Below, piece after piece: positions 8,402-16,078 of a stretch of 28,171 bases of DNA (its first letter is position 1; each line of letters begins with the position of its first letter). The notes under the pieces are model-generated. The model ran no database searches. It was not told the DNA's origin and saw only the letters and a program-made list of their open reading frames with translations. The stretch covers positions 1-28,171 of the forward strand of contig CAZVTJ010000006.1 of NCBI GenBank assembly GCA_964630015.1, read 5' to 3'. Source of the DNA: CAZERT01 sp964630015 (GTDB taxonomy: Bacteria; Patescibacteriota; Microgenomatia; UBA10105; UBA927). A program made the translations under genes and the position numbers.

Positions 8402-9450
8402 ACCCATTCCGGCGCAACGGCAGGAACATACGCAAGAAATCCATTATCTCCTTCGAATACGAATACCGGCTGAAGGTAAGTCTGGGGATAGATGGAATCG
8501 TAATATGCCAGATACACGTGTCGGATGATTGCCTGAAGGCTATTTTTCGGATACCGGGCAATATAGCCTTTTCCGCCCAGTAGCTCCATCCACGCATCGT
8601 TGCTGGTTTTGAGCGCATAGGTGGCGGTATTTTCAAAATCAATTCTGGCATAGGAATAGGAAACCTGAAGGATGCGTTTCTTGATGTTTTTCGAACCGGA
8701 AAACACGAACGACACTTCTCCTTCATCGGGATAGGAGGTAACGATGGGCGTTTCACCGATTGCCGTCCGGAAAATATCCACCCGTACGGCGTCGGCGTCG
8801 GCAAATCCTGTTGTTGTCGTGAGTTTTTCGCCCTGAAGTTTCAGGGGGGTCAAAACTCCCTGGTCAACGGCAAGATCGTCCTGATCAATCCCGAAAGTGG
8901 AAAGGAAAGTTGATGCTTCCCGTCGGGCGGCATCGGCAAGGGGTAGCGACCGTTCGGAAAATACCCCAAGATCCTTTTCATAGGCATACCGGAGGATGAA
9001 GTTTTTTGTCACAATGTCATACCGCATGAACCGCAGCGGATATTTGGGATCAATAAACAGAAATTGTGTTTTGGTTTCCTCCTGCGGATCGGACGTAAAC
9101 TCAAGCCGTTTGGCAAAATCGGTTGCATTGGAAAGATTGAGGTAATTGGCCGCATTTTTCTTGATGAAATATACGTTTGCCGATTCCGAGGCGTGGGGAA
9201 CATATCCCTCGATCGTTTCGAGCCGGAATGTCAGTTCTCCGGATGGGCTGGCAATCGGAGGGGGAAACTTAATGACCGGAAGCTGGTTGAATAAGTGGTT
9301 TGGCGGTATGGGAGCCGGAGGGAAAAACGTAAGCCACAGTGATGTCAAAATCCCCCAGGCAATGCGGAGGATAAAGTAAAAGATCACAAAAAGGATAAAC
9401 CAATTGATGGCTTTTCGGGTATGATATGCGGTTTCTGTAAGCGACCCCAT
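8350..9450 (-). CDS. Single-pass membrane protein with large extracytoplasmic domain, function unknown
   Basis: I do not recognise a named family. Numbered from the start chosen here: a short cytoplasmic head, one transmembrane helix (INWFILFVIFYFILRIAWG, roughly residues 15-40), a proline-rich linker, then about 300 residues of mixed alpha/beta sequence predicted outside. The C-terminal part has AWMELLGGKGYIARYPK, VYLAYYDS and YLQPVFVFEG, which recalls YycH/YycI-type extracytoplasmic proteins only loosely. An ATG 23 codons upstream (9519) is in frame but would reach into the gltX promoter. The 3' end overlaps the carboxypeptidase gene by 52 bp on the opposite strand. It is divergent from gltX. 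Probably a cell-envelope protein. Confidence 0.8.
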   Translation of the reverse strand: MGSLTETAYHTRKAINWFILFVIFYFILRIAWGILTSLWLTFFPPAPIPPNHLFNQLPVIKFPPPIASPSGELTFRLETIEGYVPHASESANVYFIKKNAANYLNLSNATDFAKRLEFTSDPQEETKTQFLFIDPKYPLRFMRYDIVTKNFILRYAYEKDLGVFSERSLPLADAARREASTFLSTFGIDQDDLAVDQGVLTPLKLQGEKLTTTTGFADADAVRVDIFRTAIGETPIVTSYPDEGEVSFVFSGSKNIKKRILQVSYSYARIDFENTATYALKTSNDAWMELLGGKGYIARYPKNSLQAIIRHVYLAYYDSIYPQTYLQPVFVFEGDNGFLAYVPAVAPEWVQGYVAPSISPATSTNR

Positions 9451-9511
9451 AGCGGTTGTTGCGGTAATACTAGTAAGTATACGAAATAGACGGAAGAAAC
9501 GGTAGGTGGCA

Positions 9512-9520
9512 TGATACAAT
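9512..9520 (+). promoter_or_regulatory. gltX promoter, extended -10 (leaderless type)
   Basis: TGATACAAT: an extended -10 (TGn followed by TACAAT at 9515-9520), 8 nt before ATG 9529. No convincing -35, as is usual for extended -10 promoters, and no Shine-Dalgarno sequence. Confidence 0.55.
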
Positions 9521-9528
9521 AGCGGGAT

Positions 9529-10929
9529 ATGAAACGGGTACGGACACGGATTGCACCCTCACCGACGGGACTTGATCTTCATATCGGTAATGCTTATACG
9601 GCGCTGATCAATTACGTTTTTGCCAAAAAAAACGGCGGGGATTTTATTATCCGTATTGAAGATACGGACAGGACACGGCTGGTTGAGGGCTCCGAGGGGC
9701 GGATTCTTTCCTCCCTTTCCTGGCTTGGCATTACCCATGACGAAGGCCCGGATAAAGGTGGGAAATACGGTCCATACAGGCAATCGGAGCGGTTGTCGCT
9801 TTATAAAAAATATGCATTGGAATTGGTTGCAAAGCACCACGCATATTATTGCTTCTGTACACCACAACGTTTGGAAACTATGCGCAAAGATCAGGAAGCC
9901 CGGCATGAGCCTCCGATGTATGACGGAACGTGTAAACACCTGTCGGATGAGGAAGTGAAAAATAATCTTGCTAAAGGTATGCCCTATGTCATCCGGATGA
10001 ATGTTCCCGATACCGGCACGACTTCATTTACGGATTGCATCCGTGGGGAAGTGTCATTTGAAAACAAACTGATTGATGATCAGGTGCTTCTTAAATCGGA
10101 TGGATTTCCGACGTATCATCTTGGTGTAGTTGTGGATGATCATATCATGGAAATTTCCCATATTTTCCGTGGTGAAGAATGGATATCTTCAACACCAAAG
10201 CATATTTTGCTGTATTCGTTTTTCGGATGGGAACCTCCGGTTATCGGTCATCTTTCAGTCCTTCGCAATCCCGATAAGAGTAAGCTCAGTAAACGCAAAA
10301 ATCCCGTCTGGGTGGGTGATTATCGCAGGCAGGGGTTTTTGCCGGAGGCAATCAGGAATTATCTGGGAACGATGGGATGGTCATATCCCGGCGGAAAGGA
10401 TATTTTTTCCACACAGGAAATGATTGATGCGTTTAATATTGCCGATGTTCAGACGACCGCCCCGGTGTTTGACAGGGAAAAACTCCGGTGGGTGAGCGGT
10501 GAATATTTCAGGTCAATGGATGACGCGGCAATACAATCCGGGATCCTTGCATTCTACCCCCAGTATGAAACAAAAAAAGACCTGGTCGCGCAAATAGTCC
10601 CTCTTATCCGGGACCGGATGAAGATTCTGTCGGAATTTGAGTCCCTTGCCGGGTTTTTCTTTGCCGCACCAACGGAGTATGAACGAGGGCCCAATGCAGA
10701 CTATATCCGTTCCATGAAAACTGTTATATCGGCAAGTTCCATGGCGCATGATGAATTGGAACAACAGTTACGCGCCGCGGCAGAAAAAATTCAGGTCAAA
10801 CCAAAGGATTATTTTATGGATCTGCGTCTTGCCATTACGGGAAAAACCGTCGGCCCGCCCCTTCTTGAATCCATGGCGATTTTAGGGAAAGAGGAATGCG
10901 TAAAACGGTTGGAAAAAGCTTGTTCGTAA
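9529..10929 (+). CDS. gltX: Glutamyl-tRNA synthetase
   Basis: Class I synthetase charging tRNA-Glu (possibly tRNA-Gln, if a GatCAB system is present elsewhere). Seen: RIAPSPTGLDLHIGNAYTAL near the N-terminus with the HIGH-type motif HIGN, RIEDTDRTR, GPYRQSERLSLY, a short Cys-containing CFCTPQRLE segment, FRGEEWISSTPKH, and the KMSKS-type loop KLSKRKN. The C-terminal anticodon-binding region is helical and ends in the usual LRLAITGKTVGPPLLESMAILG. 466 residues, the normal length. It is transcribed away from the gene at 8350-9450 and its end converges on era across a repeat-filled gap. Confidence 0.96.
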   Translation: MKRVRTRIAPSPTGLDLHIGNAYTALINYVFAKKNGGDFIIRIEDTDRTRLVEGSEGRILSSLSWLGITHDEGPDKGGKYGPYRQSERLSLYKKYALELVAKHHAYYCFCTPQRLETMRKDQEARHEPPMYDGTCKHLSDEEVKNNLAKGMPYVIRMNVPDTGTTSFTDCIRGEVSFENKLIDDQVLLKSDGFPTYHLGVVVDDHIMEISHIFRGEEWISSTPKHILLYSFFGWEPPVIGHLSVLRNPDKSKLSKRKNPVWVGDYRRQGFLPEAIRNYLGTMGWSYPGGKDIFSTQEMIDAFNIADVQTTAPVFDREKLRWVSGEYFRSMDDAAIQSGILAFYPQYETKKDLVAQIVPLIRDRMKILSEFESLAGFFFAAPTEYERGPNADYIRSMKTVISASSMAHDELEQQLRAAAEKIQVKPKDYFMDLRLAITGKTVGPPLLESMAILGKEECVKRLEKACS

Positions 10930-11066
10930 TTCGTACCTTCGTAAATCGTTTCTTCGTGGTTCGTAGTTCGTAGCTTCGTATATACGAAGATGCGATGCTT
11001 CGATGCTTCGAAGATACCATCTTCAAAGAAACGAAGATGCGATGCTTCGATGCCTCGAAGATACGA
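10922..11066. repeat. TTCGT-rich intergenic repeat, copy 2 (two internal 34-bp modules)
   Basis: Fills the space between convergent gltX and era. It has the same layout as the repeat after recJ: degenerate TTCGTnn units, a perfect 16-bp palindrome CTTCGTATATACGAAG, then two direct copies of a 34-bp module at 10984-11017 and 11031-11064, which differ at one base. The modules contain the palindrome CTTCGAAG. Placed between two gene ends, it could act as a bidirectional terminator. Only three modules exist in the window and their spacing is irregular, so this is not a CRISPR array. Confidence 0.8.
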
Positions 11067-11930
11067 TTAGGTGAGGTATTCCATCCAATGCGGGTCGGTT
11101 TCCACTGTTAAATCAATGTACACGTGTTTATTCGTTGCGGTTTCCAGTTCTTTGCGTGCCGCCATTCCGATTTCCTTGATCATCACACCGTGGTCTCCGA
11201 TAATCATTGCCTTATAGCGGTCGTTGGATGTCAGGATGCGTGCGGTTATGGCAAGGGTGCCGTTTTCCCGTTCCGCCAGATCATCCACGACAACGGTCAT
11301 TTCATAGGGGAGTTCTTTCCTGAGGTTCAGGAATGCTTTTTCGCGGATGATTTCCGATACGAACGTTTTGCTGTCAAGGTTAAGCGCCGGTTGTGCAAGG
11401 GTCTGCATATCAATCTGGGGTGTTCCTTCCGGCAGTAGGGCAAAAATTTCATCCAGCAGCAGGTTGATGTTTGCGTGTGTCAGTGCCGATACTTCAACAA
11501 CGGTTGGGAATTCATCCTGCATGAATTTGTATTGGACGATGTGGGTCGGTTTTTTTATGTCGGTTTTATTAATAACCATGATTTTTGGTGCCTTGGATTT
11601 GCGTACTATTCCAAGCGCCCGATTTTCTTCGTAATCGCGTTCCCGGGTATGATCCACAACATATAAGACGACATCCACGTTTTGCGAAAGCGAATCTTCA
11701 CTGGATGCATTAATGCGCTTCGAAAGCGCGTCGGTGCTTTTTTCATAAATTCCCGGTGTATCCACGAAAATAATCTGTCCGCGTGCATCTTCATAGACCG
11801 CCTGGATCGGAAACCGTGTGGTTTGGGGTTTTGGCGATGTAATGGAAACCTTCTGTTTCAGAATGGCATTCAGGAGTGTGGATTTTCCGCTATTCGGGCG
11901 GCCGATCATACAGACGACACCTGTTTTCAT
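11067..11930 (-). CDS. era: GTPase Era (30S ribosome assembly)
   Basis: GTP-binding factor that acts late in 16S rRNA processing and 30S maturation. Seen: G1 GRPNSGKST (residues 10-18), switch region PKPQTTR, G3 DTPG (57-60), G4 NKTD, G5 SAL, then a C-terminal KH RNA-binding domain with ILTSNDRYKAMIIGDHG and the MIKEIGMAARKELE helix. 287 residues, the usual length. ATG 11930 gives the standard N-terminus directly before the P-loop. The gene converges on gltX. The protein is complete, ending in WMEYLT. Confidence 0.96.
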   Translation of the reverse strand: MKTGVVCMIGRPNSGKSTLLNAILKQKVSITSPKPQTTRFPIQAVYEDARGQIIFVDTPGIYEKSTDALSKRINASSEDSLSQNVDVVLYVVDHTRERDYEENRALGIVRKSKAPKIMVINKTDIKKPTHIVQYKFMQDEFPTVVEVSALTHANINLLLDEIFALLPEGTPQIDMQTLAQPALNLDSKTFVSEIIREKAFLNLRKELPYEMTVVVDDLAERENGTLAITARILTSNDRYKAMIIGDHGVMIKEIGMAARKELETATNKHVYIDLTVETDPHWMEYLT

Positions 11931-11937
11931 GAGATGT

Positions 11938-11966
11938 ATTGTACAGTATGAGTGCCGGTATGGAAA
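11938..11966 (-). promoter_or_regulatory. era promoter (leaderless type)
   Basis: Reading the minus strand: TTTCCA (11966-11961) as a weak -35, 17 bp, TACAAT (11943-11938), then 7 nt to ATG 11930. No Shine-Dalgarno sequence precedes the start. Confidence 0.5.
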
Positions 11967-12093
11967 TCATTGATACCGAGTTGGTGAAATAATATTTTTT
12001 TGTCTTGATTTTTATATAAAAAACGCGCACGATAGCAGTGAAAAAGGATTCCTACCGGATTCAACAGGGATGTCGTTAGGTGGAAGGAGCACT

Positions 12094-12561
12094 ATGCAGC
12101 AAAAAATTCTTTTACCGATTGCATTTGTCATATCGTTTTTCGTACTGGCGTATGCGGTTTTTATGGTTATACGAAGCCGGTCAATAACCCCGACAATACG
12201 AACCGATATGACAACACAGGTAAATCCGGAAACGGAGCAACCGAAAGAGGAAACCGAGGCGGTTGCAGGTGGAATACCGACAGCTGCTCCAACCATGAAA
12301 AATGAAATATCCCTTGTCATTACGACTCCGGTAAACGGTATGACGGTTTCCCAACCTTCGGTCACGGTTCAAGGGGCTACGGTACCGTCAGCGGAAGTAT
12401 ATGTAAACGATGTATACGGAACGGCAAATTCAGCAGGAAAGTTTTCCATCACTACTTCGCTTGATGAAGGGGAAAATTCCATCGTTGTTGTGGTAAATGA
12501 TGCGGATGGCAATACTGCGGAAAAGGAATTAACGGTTACCTATACGGTACCGGAAGAATAA
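12094..12561 (+). CDS. Membrane-anchored Ig-like domain protein
   Basis: Surface protein of unknown function, 155 residues. Seen: one N-terminal transmembrane or signal-anchor helix (LLPIAFVISFFVLAYAVFMV), a low-complexity linker rich in Thr, Pro and Glu (about 30-75), then one bacterial Ig-like/cadherin-like beta domain with TTPVNGMTVSQPSVTVQG, VYVNDVYGTANSAGKFS and DEGENSIVVVVNDADGN. Such domains usually serve in adhesion or as spacers. An earlier ATG at 12070 is in frame, but the strong Shine-Dalgarno GGAAGGAG ending 4-5 nt before ATG 12094 decides the start. It is followed after 41 bp by the DUF5666-like gene, probably in one operon. The 160 bp upstream are AT-rich and I see no clear promoter for this gene there. 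Confidence 0.82.
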   Translation: MQQKILLPIAFVISFFVLAYAVFMVIRSRSITPTIRTDMTTQVNPETEQPKEETEAVAGGIPTAAPTMKNEISLVITTPVNGMTVSQPSVTVQGATVPSAEVYVNDVYGTANSAGKFSITTSLDEGENSIVVVVNDADGNTAEKELTVTYTVPEE

Positions 12562-12602
12562 CGGTATGTTTTGTTTTATGGATAAAAGGAGGAAGTAACG
12601 AT

Positions 12603-13454
12603 ATGAAAATACGAATTCTATCATTACTAGTATTGGCGTCGGTTGTGTTCATAACAACCAAAACTGTCCGTGCAGTGGGAACGGATGCCGGGGAAGACCA
12701 AACTGTCAGACAGATAATCCGTACGGAAAAACGAGTCGAACAGCAAAGCCAGCATATCGAGAATGTTATGGATGCTAAAGAAACGAGGGTGGTAGAGCGT
12801 TTGGAGACGCCGAAAATACAGCCATCCGGAAAACCCATGATGGAAATACGTAATCGGTTGGTCTATTGGAAAACAGTGTCCATCGTAAAAACGGAAGGAA
12901 CCGTTTTGTCGGCGTTGACGATTACGGTGCAGGATAAGGACGGGAAACAATATACTGTAAAAACCGACGCGAAAACACAGCTTCGCCGGCGGTTTTGGGG
13001 GAAAATACAATCCGTTTCCGAGTTTACCCCGGGTGACCGGTTAACGGTAATCGGACAATGGACGGATGATGCAAAAACAACGGTCCTTGCACGGCTTATC
13101 AGGAATACCTCTATACAAAAACGGACCGGTGTATTTATCGGTACGGTAGAGTCAAAAACCGATGGGTCACTGGTCGTGGCGACGATAAACCGCGGTACGC
13201 TGACGGTTTCCGGTTTTGCATCCGCAAAAATCATTAACCGCGTTGGGAAAACCATACCGGTAGGCGATATTGCGGTTGGCCATAGGATCCGCGTGAGGGG
13301 ACTGTGGGATATGGCAAATAAAACCCTGACGGATGTAGCCGAGATTAAGGATTTTTCCATTCCGGTTCCGGAGATAAAACCCACAAAGGCAATGCCGACG
13401 CGTATCCCGACCGTATCAACCGCTCCGGTTGGCGCATCGGGGGTAACGCAGTAA
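12603..13454 (+). CDS. Secreted DUF5666-like repeat protein
   Basis: Exported protein of unknown function, 283 residues. Seen: a Sec signal peptide (MKIRILSLLVLASVVFITT, cut near VRA), a helical Gln/Glu/Arg-rich segment (about 30-75), then two beta-rich repeats of the type GTVLSALTITVQDKDGKQYTVKTDAKT followed by FTPGDRLTVIGQW, and GTVESKTDGSLVV followed by IAVGHRIRVRGLWD. These match the pattern of DUF5666 (small OB-like beta barrels). The C-terminus is Pro/Thr-rich. A strong Shine-Dalgarno AAAAGGAGG (12584-12592) precedes ATG 12603. It is likely co-expressed with the Ig-like protein just upstream, which suggests a joint role at the cell surface. Confidence 0.8.
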   Translation: MKIRILSLLVLASVVFITTKTVRAVGTDAGEDQTVRQIIRTEKRVEQQSQHIENVMDAKETRVVERLETPKIQPSGKPMMEIRNRLVYWKTVSIVKTEGTVLSALTITVQDKDGKQYTVKTDAKTQLRRRFWGKIQSVSEFTPGDRLTVIGQWTDDAKTTVLARLIRNTSIQKRTGVFIGTVESKTDGSLVVATINRGTLTVSGFASAKIINRVGKTIPVGDIAVGHRIRVRGLWDMANKTLTDVAEIKDFSIPVPEIKPTKAMPTRIPTVSTAPVGASGVTQ

Positions 13455-13462
13455 GGAATCCG

Positions 13463-13507
13463 CTGGTGATATACTAGACACCAGCCCCTTCCGCCTGCCG
13501 GAAGGGG
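13463..13507 (+). promoter_or_regulatory. Extended -10 promoter within tandem hairpins upstream of the MutY gene
   Basis: Two inverted repeats abut. CTGGTG (13463-13468) pairs with CACCAG (13479-13484) over a 10-nt loop, and CCCCTTCCG (13485-13493) pairs with CGGAAGGGG (13499-13507) over the loop CCTGC. The first loop holds TATACT (13470-13475), which with the preceding TGA forms an extended -10 (13467-13475). Transcripts would then start near 13482 and begin with the 9-bp GC-rich hairpin. The 3' arm of that hairpin is also the only purine-rich, ribosome-binding-like segment (GGAAGGGG) before the coding start. No T-run follows, so it is a poor intrinsic terminator for the upstream gene. Confidence 0.5.
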
Positions 13508-13524
13508 TAATGGTATATCCCGTC

Positions 13525-14355
13525 ATGAAGAAGCGCGTTTTTACTCCAAGACAGTTCCGGTCATATATTTTTTCCTGGTGGAAAAAGAATGCACGGGATT
13601 TACCATGGCGGCATACATCGGATCCCTATGCAATCCTCGTATCGGAAGTCATGCTCCAGCAAACACAGGTTTCCCGGGTACTGGAAAAATACGAAGCGTT
13701 TCTTGGTAAATATCCGACTGTTTTTGATCTTGCCGATGCACCGACTTCCGGGATTATCCGTGACTGGAAAGGTTTGGGGTATAACCGCCGGGCACTCTAT
13801 CTTCACAGGGGTGCGCTGATTGTCGTGGAAAAATACAAGGGTATATTTCCCGAATCGGAAGCGGAGCTTCTTTCAATTCCGGGAATCGGCAAATATACCG
13901 CACGGGCAATCCTGGTTTTTGCCTTCAGGCATACTGTCGCGATGGTGGATACTAATATCCGAAAAATCATTACGCATTTTTTCTATGACGGCAGGACACA
14001 ATCGGAATCCGTAATTTGGGAAACGGCCAAACGCCTCGTTCCGAAGGGAAAATCATGGGAATGGCATCAGGCGCTTATGGATTACGGAGCTTTGGAGCTT
14101 TGGAAACAGACGGGAAATAATACCGCACGGTCCATAAAACGCACAAGTACGGTTCCCTTCAGACAGACAAACAGATTTTTACGCGGACGTATTCTGGATG
14201 CACTCAGGGTTTGCCCCCGGAGTGATTCGGAACTCGTTTCCGAAATGGCACAAATATGCAAAAGGCCGGAATCGGTTGTGAGGGATGCGGTTTCCGCGCT
14301 TATCCGTGAAGGGTTATGTGAACAGACTGGAGCGGTTTTATCTTTACCGCAGTGA
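13525..14355 (+). CDS. mutY: A/G-specific adenine glycosylase (MutY-type) lacking the 4Fe-4S cluster
   Basis: HhH-GPD DNA glycosylase, expected to remove A mispaired with 8-oxoG. Seen: the N-terminal LPWRHTSDPYAILVSEVMLQQTQV with the catalytic Glu in SEVMLQQTQ, the helix-hairpin-helix LSIPGIGKYTARAI, and the catalytic Asp in MVDTNIRK. MutY normally continues with MDLGA and a C-X6-C-X2-C-X5-C cluster. Here MDYGALELWKQTGNN is followed by no cysteines at those positions, and the C-terminus is a winged-helix-like tail (GRILDALR, VRDAVSALIREGLCE) rather than a NUDIX-type 8-oxoG domain. 276 residues. A second ATG at 13510 is possible. It converges on greA with a 4-bp gap. Another HhH-GPD adenine glycosylase is the alternative. 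Confidence 0.86.
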   Translation: MKKRVFTPRQFRSYIFSWWKKNARDLPWRHTSDPYAILVSEVMLQQTQVSRVLEKYEAFLGKYPTVFDLADAPTSGIIRDWKGLGYNRRALYLHRGALIVVEKYKGIFPESEAELLSIPGIGKYTARAILVFAFRHTVAMVDTNIRKIITHFFYDGRTQSESVIWETAKRLVPKGKSWEWHQALMDYGALELWKQTGNNTARSIKRTSTVPFRQTNRFLRGRILDALRVCPRSDSELVSEMAQICKRPESVVRDAVSALIREGLCEQTGAVLSLPQ

Positions 14356-14359
14356 CCGG

Positions 14360-14839
14360 TTACGAAATGGACGTGACCCGATAGTGCGTTGTTCCCCGTG
14401 GTGTCACAACGGATACGGTTGCTCCGTTTTCTTTCCCCAGAAGCGCTTTTCCGATAGGGGAAACATGGGAAATGGTACCGCTTGCCGGGTCGGATTCGTA
14501 CCCGCCGACAATTTGGTACGTTACTGTTTTTTTGCCGTCATCAAGGGTTACCGTTGAACCGATTTCCACCCGTCCGGTATTGAAATGTTCCACGATTTTG
14601 GCATTTTTTATAATCCGTTCAAGGCGTCTCAGGTTTGCATCGATTGAAGATAACCGTGCACGGGCCGCTTTGTAATATCCGTTTTCCGAAAGGTCTCCCA
14701 TTTCCCGCGCAAGCTTGAGGTTAACAACGGCATCGGGACGATTGTTTTTGTATGATTCGTATTCTGTAACGATTTTGTCATATCCGGTTTTCGTGAAGGG
14801 GATTTTCGGAGGCCGTTTATTTAAGATTGGACGGATCAT
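14360..14839 (-). CDS. greA: Transcription elongation factor GreA
   Basis: Binds RNA polymerase and stimulates cleavage of backtracked transcripts. Seen: the N-terminal coiled coil with FTKTGYDKIVTEYESYKN, the acidic tip AREMGDLSENGYYKAA (the DLSEN element that reaches the active site), ARLSSIDANLRRLERIIKNA, then the C-terminal FKBP-like domain with GSTVTLDDG, YQIVGGYESDPASGTISHVSPIGKALLG and GATVSVVTPRG. 159 residues, the normal length. It starts 5 nt after the stop of the small gene at 14845-15225, probably in one operon, and converges on mutY. Confidence 0.95.
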   Translation of the reverse strand: MIRPILNKRPPKIPFTKTGYDKIVTEYESYKNNRPDAVVNLKLAREMGDLSENGYYKAARARLSSIDANLRRLERIIKNAKIVEHFNTGRVEIGSTVTLDDGKKTVTYQIVGGYESDPASGTISHVSPIGKALLGKENGATVSVVTPRGTTHYRVTSIS

Positions 14840-14844
14840 AGGAG

Positions 14845-15225
14845 TTATGTTGTTTGGGTAATGGACAGGAAGAAAATGGTTCTGTTGAATACATGGGAAA
14901 TAACGTCAAATGTTTTTGTATAGGTTCCCAGTTCATTCCAGAAAAAATGCTGGTTGCCGAAAAAATGATGGGGCCCCGGTGTTTTGAGTGTTCCATCCTC
15001 CGCAACAATATTATTGAGTATCCGCAGTGCATCCCTGATTACCGGGTGGGAATCATATTTGAGTGCGGCAGTGGTAAACTCAAGCGCTTTTCCGGCATCA
15101 AACCGCGAAAATTCGTTGCGGCGAAGAAGATGCGGCAAGTAAAAAAGAAACGGGTTTGTCTGGTTATCCACTTTTTCCACGAGTGATTCTATTTGAATGA
15201 TGGTTTCAAGACGTTTTGCATCCAT
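14845..15225 (-). CDS. Hypothetical helical protein upstream of greA
   Basis: I do not recognise this gene. About 126 residues from ATG 15225, mostly alpha-helical by eye, beginning MDAKRLETIIQIESLVEK, with YLPHLLRRNEFSRFDAGKAL, RDALRILNNIVAEDG and an aromatic, His-rich stretch PGPHHFFGNQHFFWNELG. It could be a small HEAT-like helical repeat. No signal peptide or clear membrane segment. The frame is open 27 codons further upstream, but that would overlap the divergent TspO gene. It lies 5 nt before greA in the same direction. The overlapping plus-strand frame has poor composition and is treated as a shadow. Confidence 0.55.
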   Translation of the reverse strand: MDAKRLETIIQIESLVEKVDNQTNPFLFYLPHLLRRNEFSRFDAGKALEFTTAALKYDSHPVIRDALRILNNIVAEDGTLKTPGPHHFFGNQHFFWNELGTYTKTFDVISHVFNRTIFFLSITQTT

Positions 15226-15265
15226 AGTATTGTGGGGTACCCGGGCATGGTTTTGGTAGTTCCTG

Positions 15266-15271
15266 TATAAT
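15266..15271 (+). promoter_or_regulatory. -10 box of the TspO operon (leaderless type)
   Basis: Consensus TATAAT, 8 nt before ATG 15280, the same distance as at aspS and gltX. It lies within GTATAATGATAC, which is nearly symmetric, so the opposite strand reads TATCAT. No good -35 at 16-18 bp and no Shine-Dalgarno sequence. Confidence 0.55.
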
Positions 15272-15279
15272 GATACTAC

Positions 15280-15678
15280 ATGTCTGATTCCTACATTTGG
15301 TACCAAATGCTTATCCGTCCTTCATGGGCACCACCTTCATGGTTATTTGGACCCGTATGGACAGTGTTGTATGTCCTTATTGCATTCTCTTTCGGAACGG
15401 TTTTTTATTTGGGAATAAAAAAACGGATTCCGTTTCGTGTCGTTGCCCCATTTATTATCCACATCATCGCAAACCTGATTTTTACGCCGCTTCAATTCGG
15501 ACTTCGCAATAACGTACTTGCATCAATAGATATATTGTTGATGTTGGAAACGCTTGTCCATTCAATGAAAGCGATCTATCCGTACCGAAGATGGATTGCC
15601 TATATACAGATTCCGTACCTTCTCTGGGTTTTGTTTGCAACGGTACTGCAGCTTACGGTAACATATCTGAACAGATAA
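15280..15678 (+). CDS. tspO: TspO/MBR family protein (tryptophan-rich sensory protein)
   Basis: Small five-helix membrane protein; family members bind or degrade porphyrins and act in stress or light responses. Seen: the family signature PSWAPPSWLFGPVWTVLYVLI near the N-terminus (about residues 14-34), NLIFTPLQFGLRNNVLASIDI in the middle, and PYLLWVLFATVLQLTVTYLN at the C-terminus, each aligning by eye with TspO helices. 132 residues, slightly short (usual about 150). First gene of a four-gene plus-strand operon, with a consensus -10 box immediately upstream. The next gene starts 1 nt after its stop. Porphyrin binding is inferred from the family. Confidence 0.88.
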   Translation: MSDSYIWYQMLIRPSWAPPSWLFGPVWTVLYVLIAFSFGTVFYLGIKKRIPFRVVAPFIIHIIANLIFTPLQFGLRNNVLASIDILLMLETLVHSMKAIYPYRRWIAYIQIPYLLWVLFATVLQLTVTYLNR

Positions 15679-15679
15679 T

Positions 15680-16078
15680 ATGTTTATAAAATTATACGCA
15701 ATTGCGTTACCGGTATTTTTGGGAATCGACTTTGTGTGGCTTGCATTCATCGCCAAAGCATACTATGCAAAACAATTGGGGTATCTCATGGCAAAAACTC
15801 CCAATCTGCTGGCAGCGGGTATTTTTTATCTGTTGTTTATTGCAGGCATTATTTTTTTTGTTATCGAACCGGCAATGGAAAAAAAGTCCTGGATGTATGC
15901 GCTGTCGGCAGGGGCATTGTTTGGACTGGTAACCTATGCAACCTATGATCTGACGAATTTGGCCACCATAAAGGATTGGCCGCTGCAGGTTACTATCATA
16001 GATCTTCTCTGGGGAACATCATTGTCCGCATCCGTTGCAACACTGACGTTTTGGATTGCTCAGAAATTGGGTATATGA
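15680..16078 (+). CDS. DUF2177 family membrane protein
   Basis: Four-helix integral membrane protein, 132 residues, function unknown. Seen: IALPVFLGIDFVWLAFIAK with the conserved D-x-x-W of the family in helix 1, YYAKQLGYLM, a second helix LLAAGIFYLLFIAGIIFFVI, a third with GALFGLVTYATYDLTNLATIKDWPL (the family hallmark), and a last helix IIDLLWGTSLSASVATLTFWI. It is coupled to TspO upstream and overlaps the DUF1295 gene downstream by ATGA. DUF2177 genes often sit beside photolyase, DUF1295 and TspO genes in other bacteria (recalled, not checked), which agrees with this arrangement. Confidence 0.9.
   Translation: MFIKLYAIALPVFLGIDFVWLAFIAKAYYAKQLGYLMAKTPNLLAAGIFYLLFIAGIIFFVIEPAMEKKSWMYALSAGALFGLVTYATYDLTNLATIKDWPLQVTIIDLLWGTSLSASVATLTFWIAQKLGI

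Noticed and set aside
10984..11064. Two 34-bp direct repeats that might be a CRISPR array
   Set aside because: Only two units here (plus one 5 kb away), no uniform spacers, no cas genes, and the repeats belong to a TTCGT-rich intergenic family.
13485..13507. Hairpin after the DUF5666-like gene as a rho-independent terminator
   Set aside because: No T-run follows the stem, and it lies downstream of an extended -10, so a 5' leader hairpin of the next gene is more likely.
14854..15186. Plus-strand frame of 110 codons opposite the gene upstream of greA
   Set aside because: The minus-strand frame fits the greA operon and has better helical protein character. The plus frame lacks a promoter or ribosome site. 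Some uncertainty remains.
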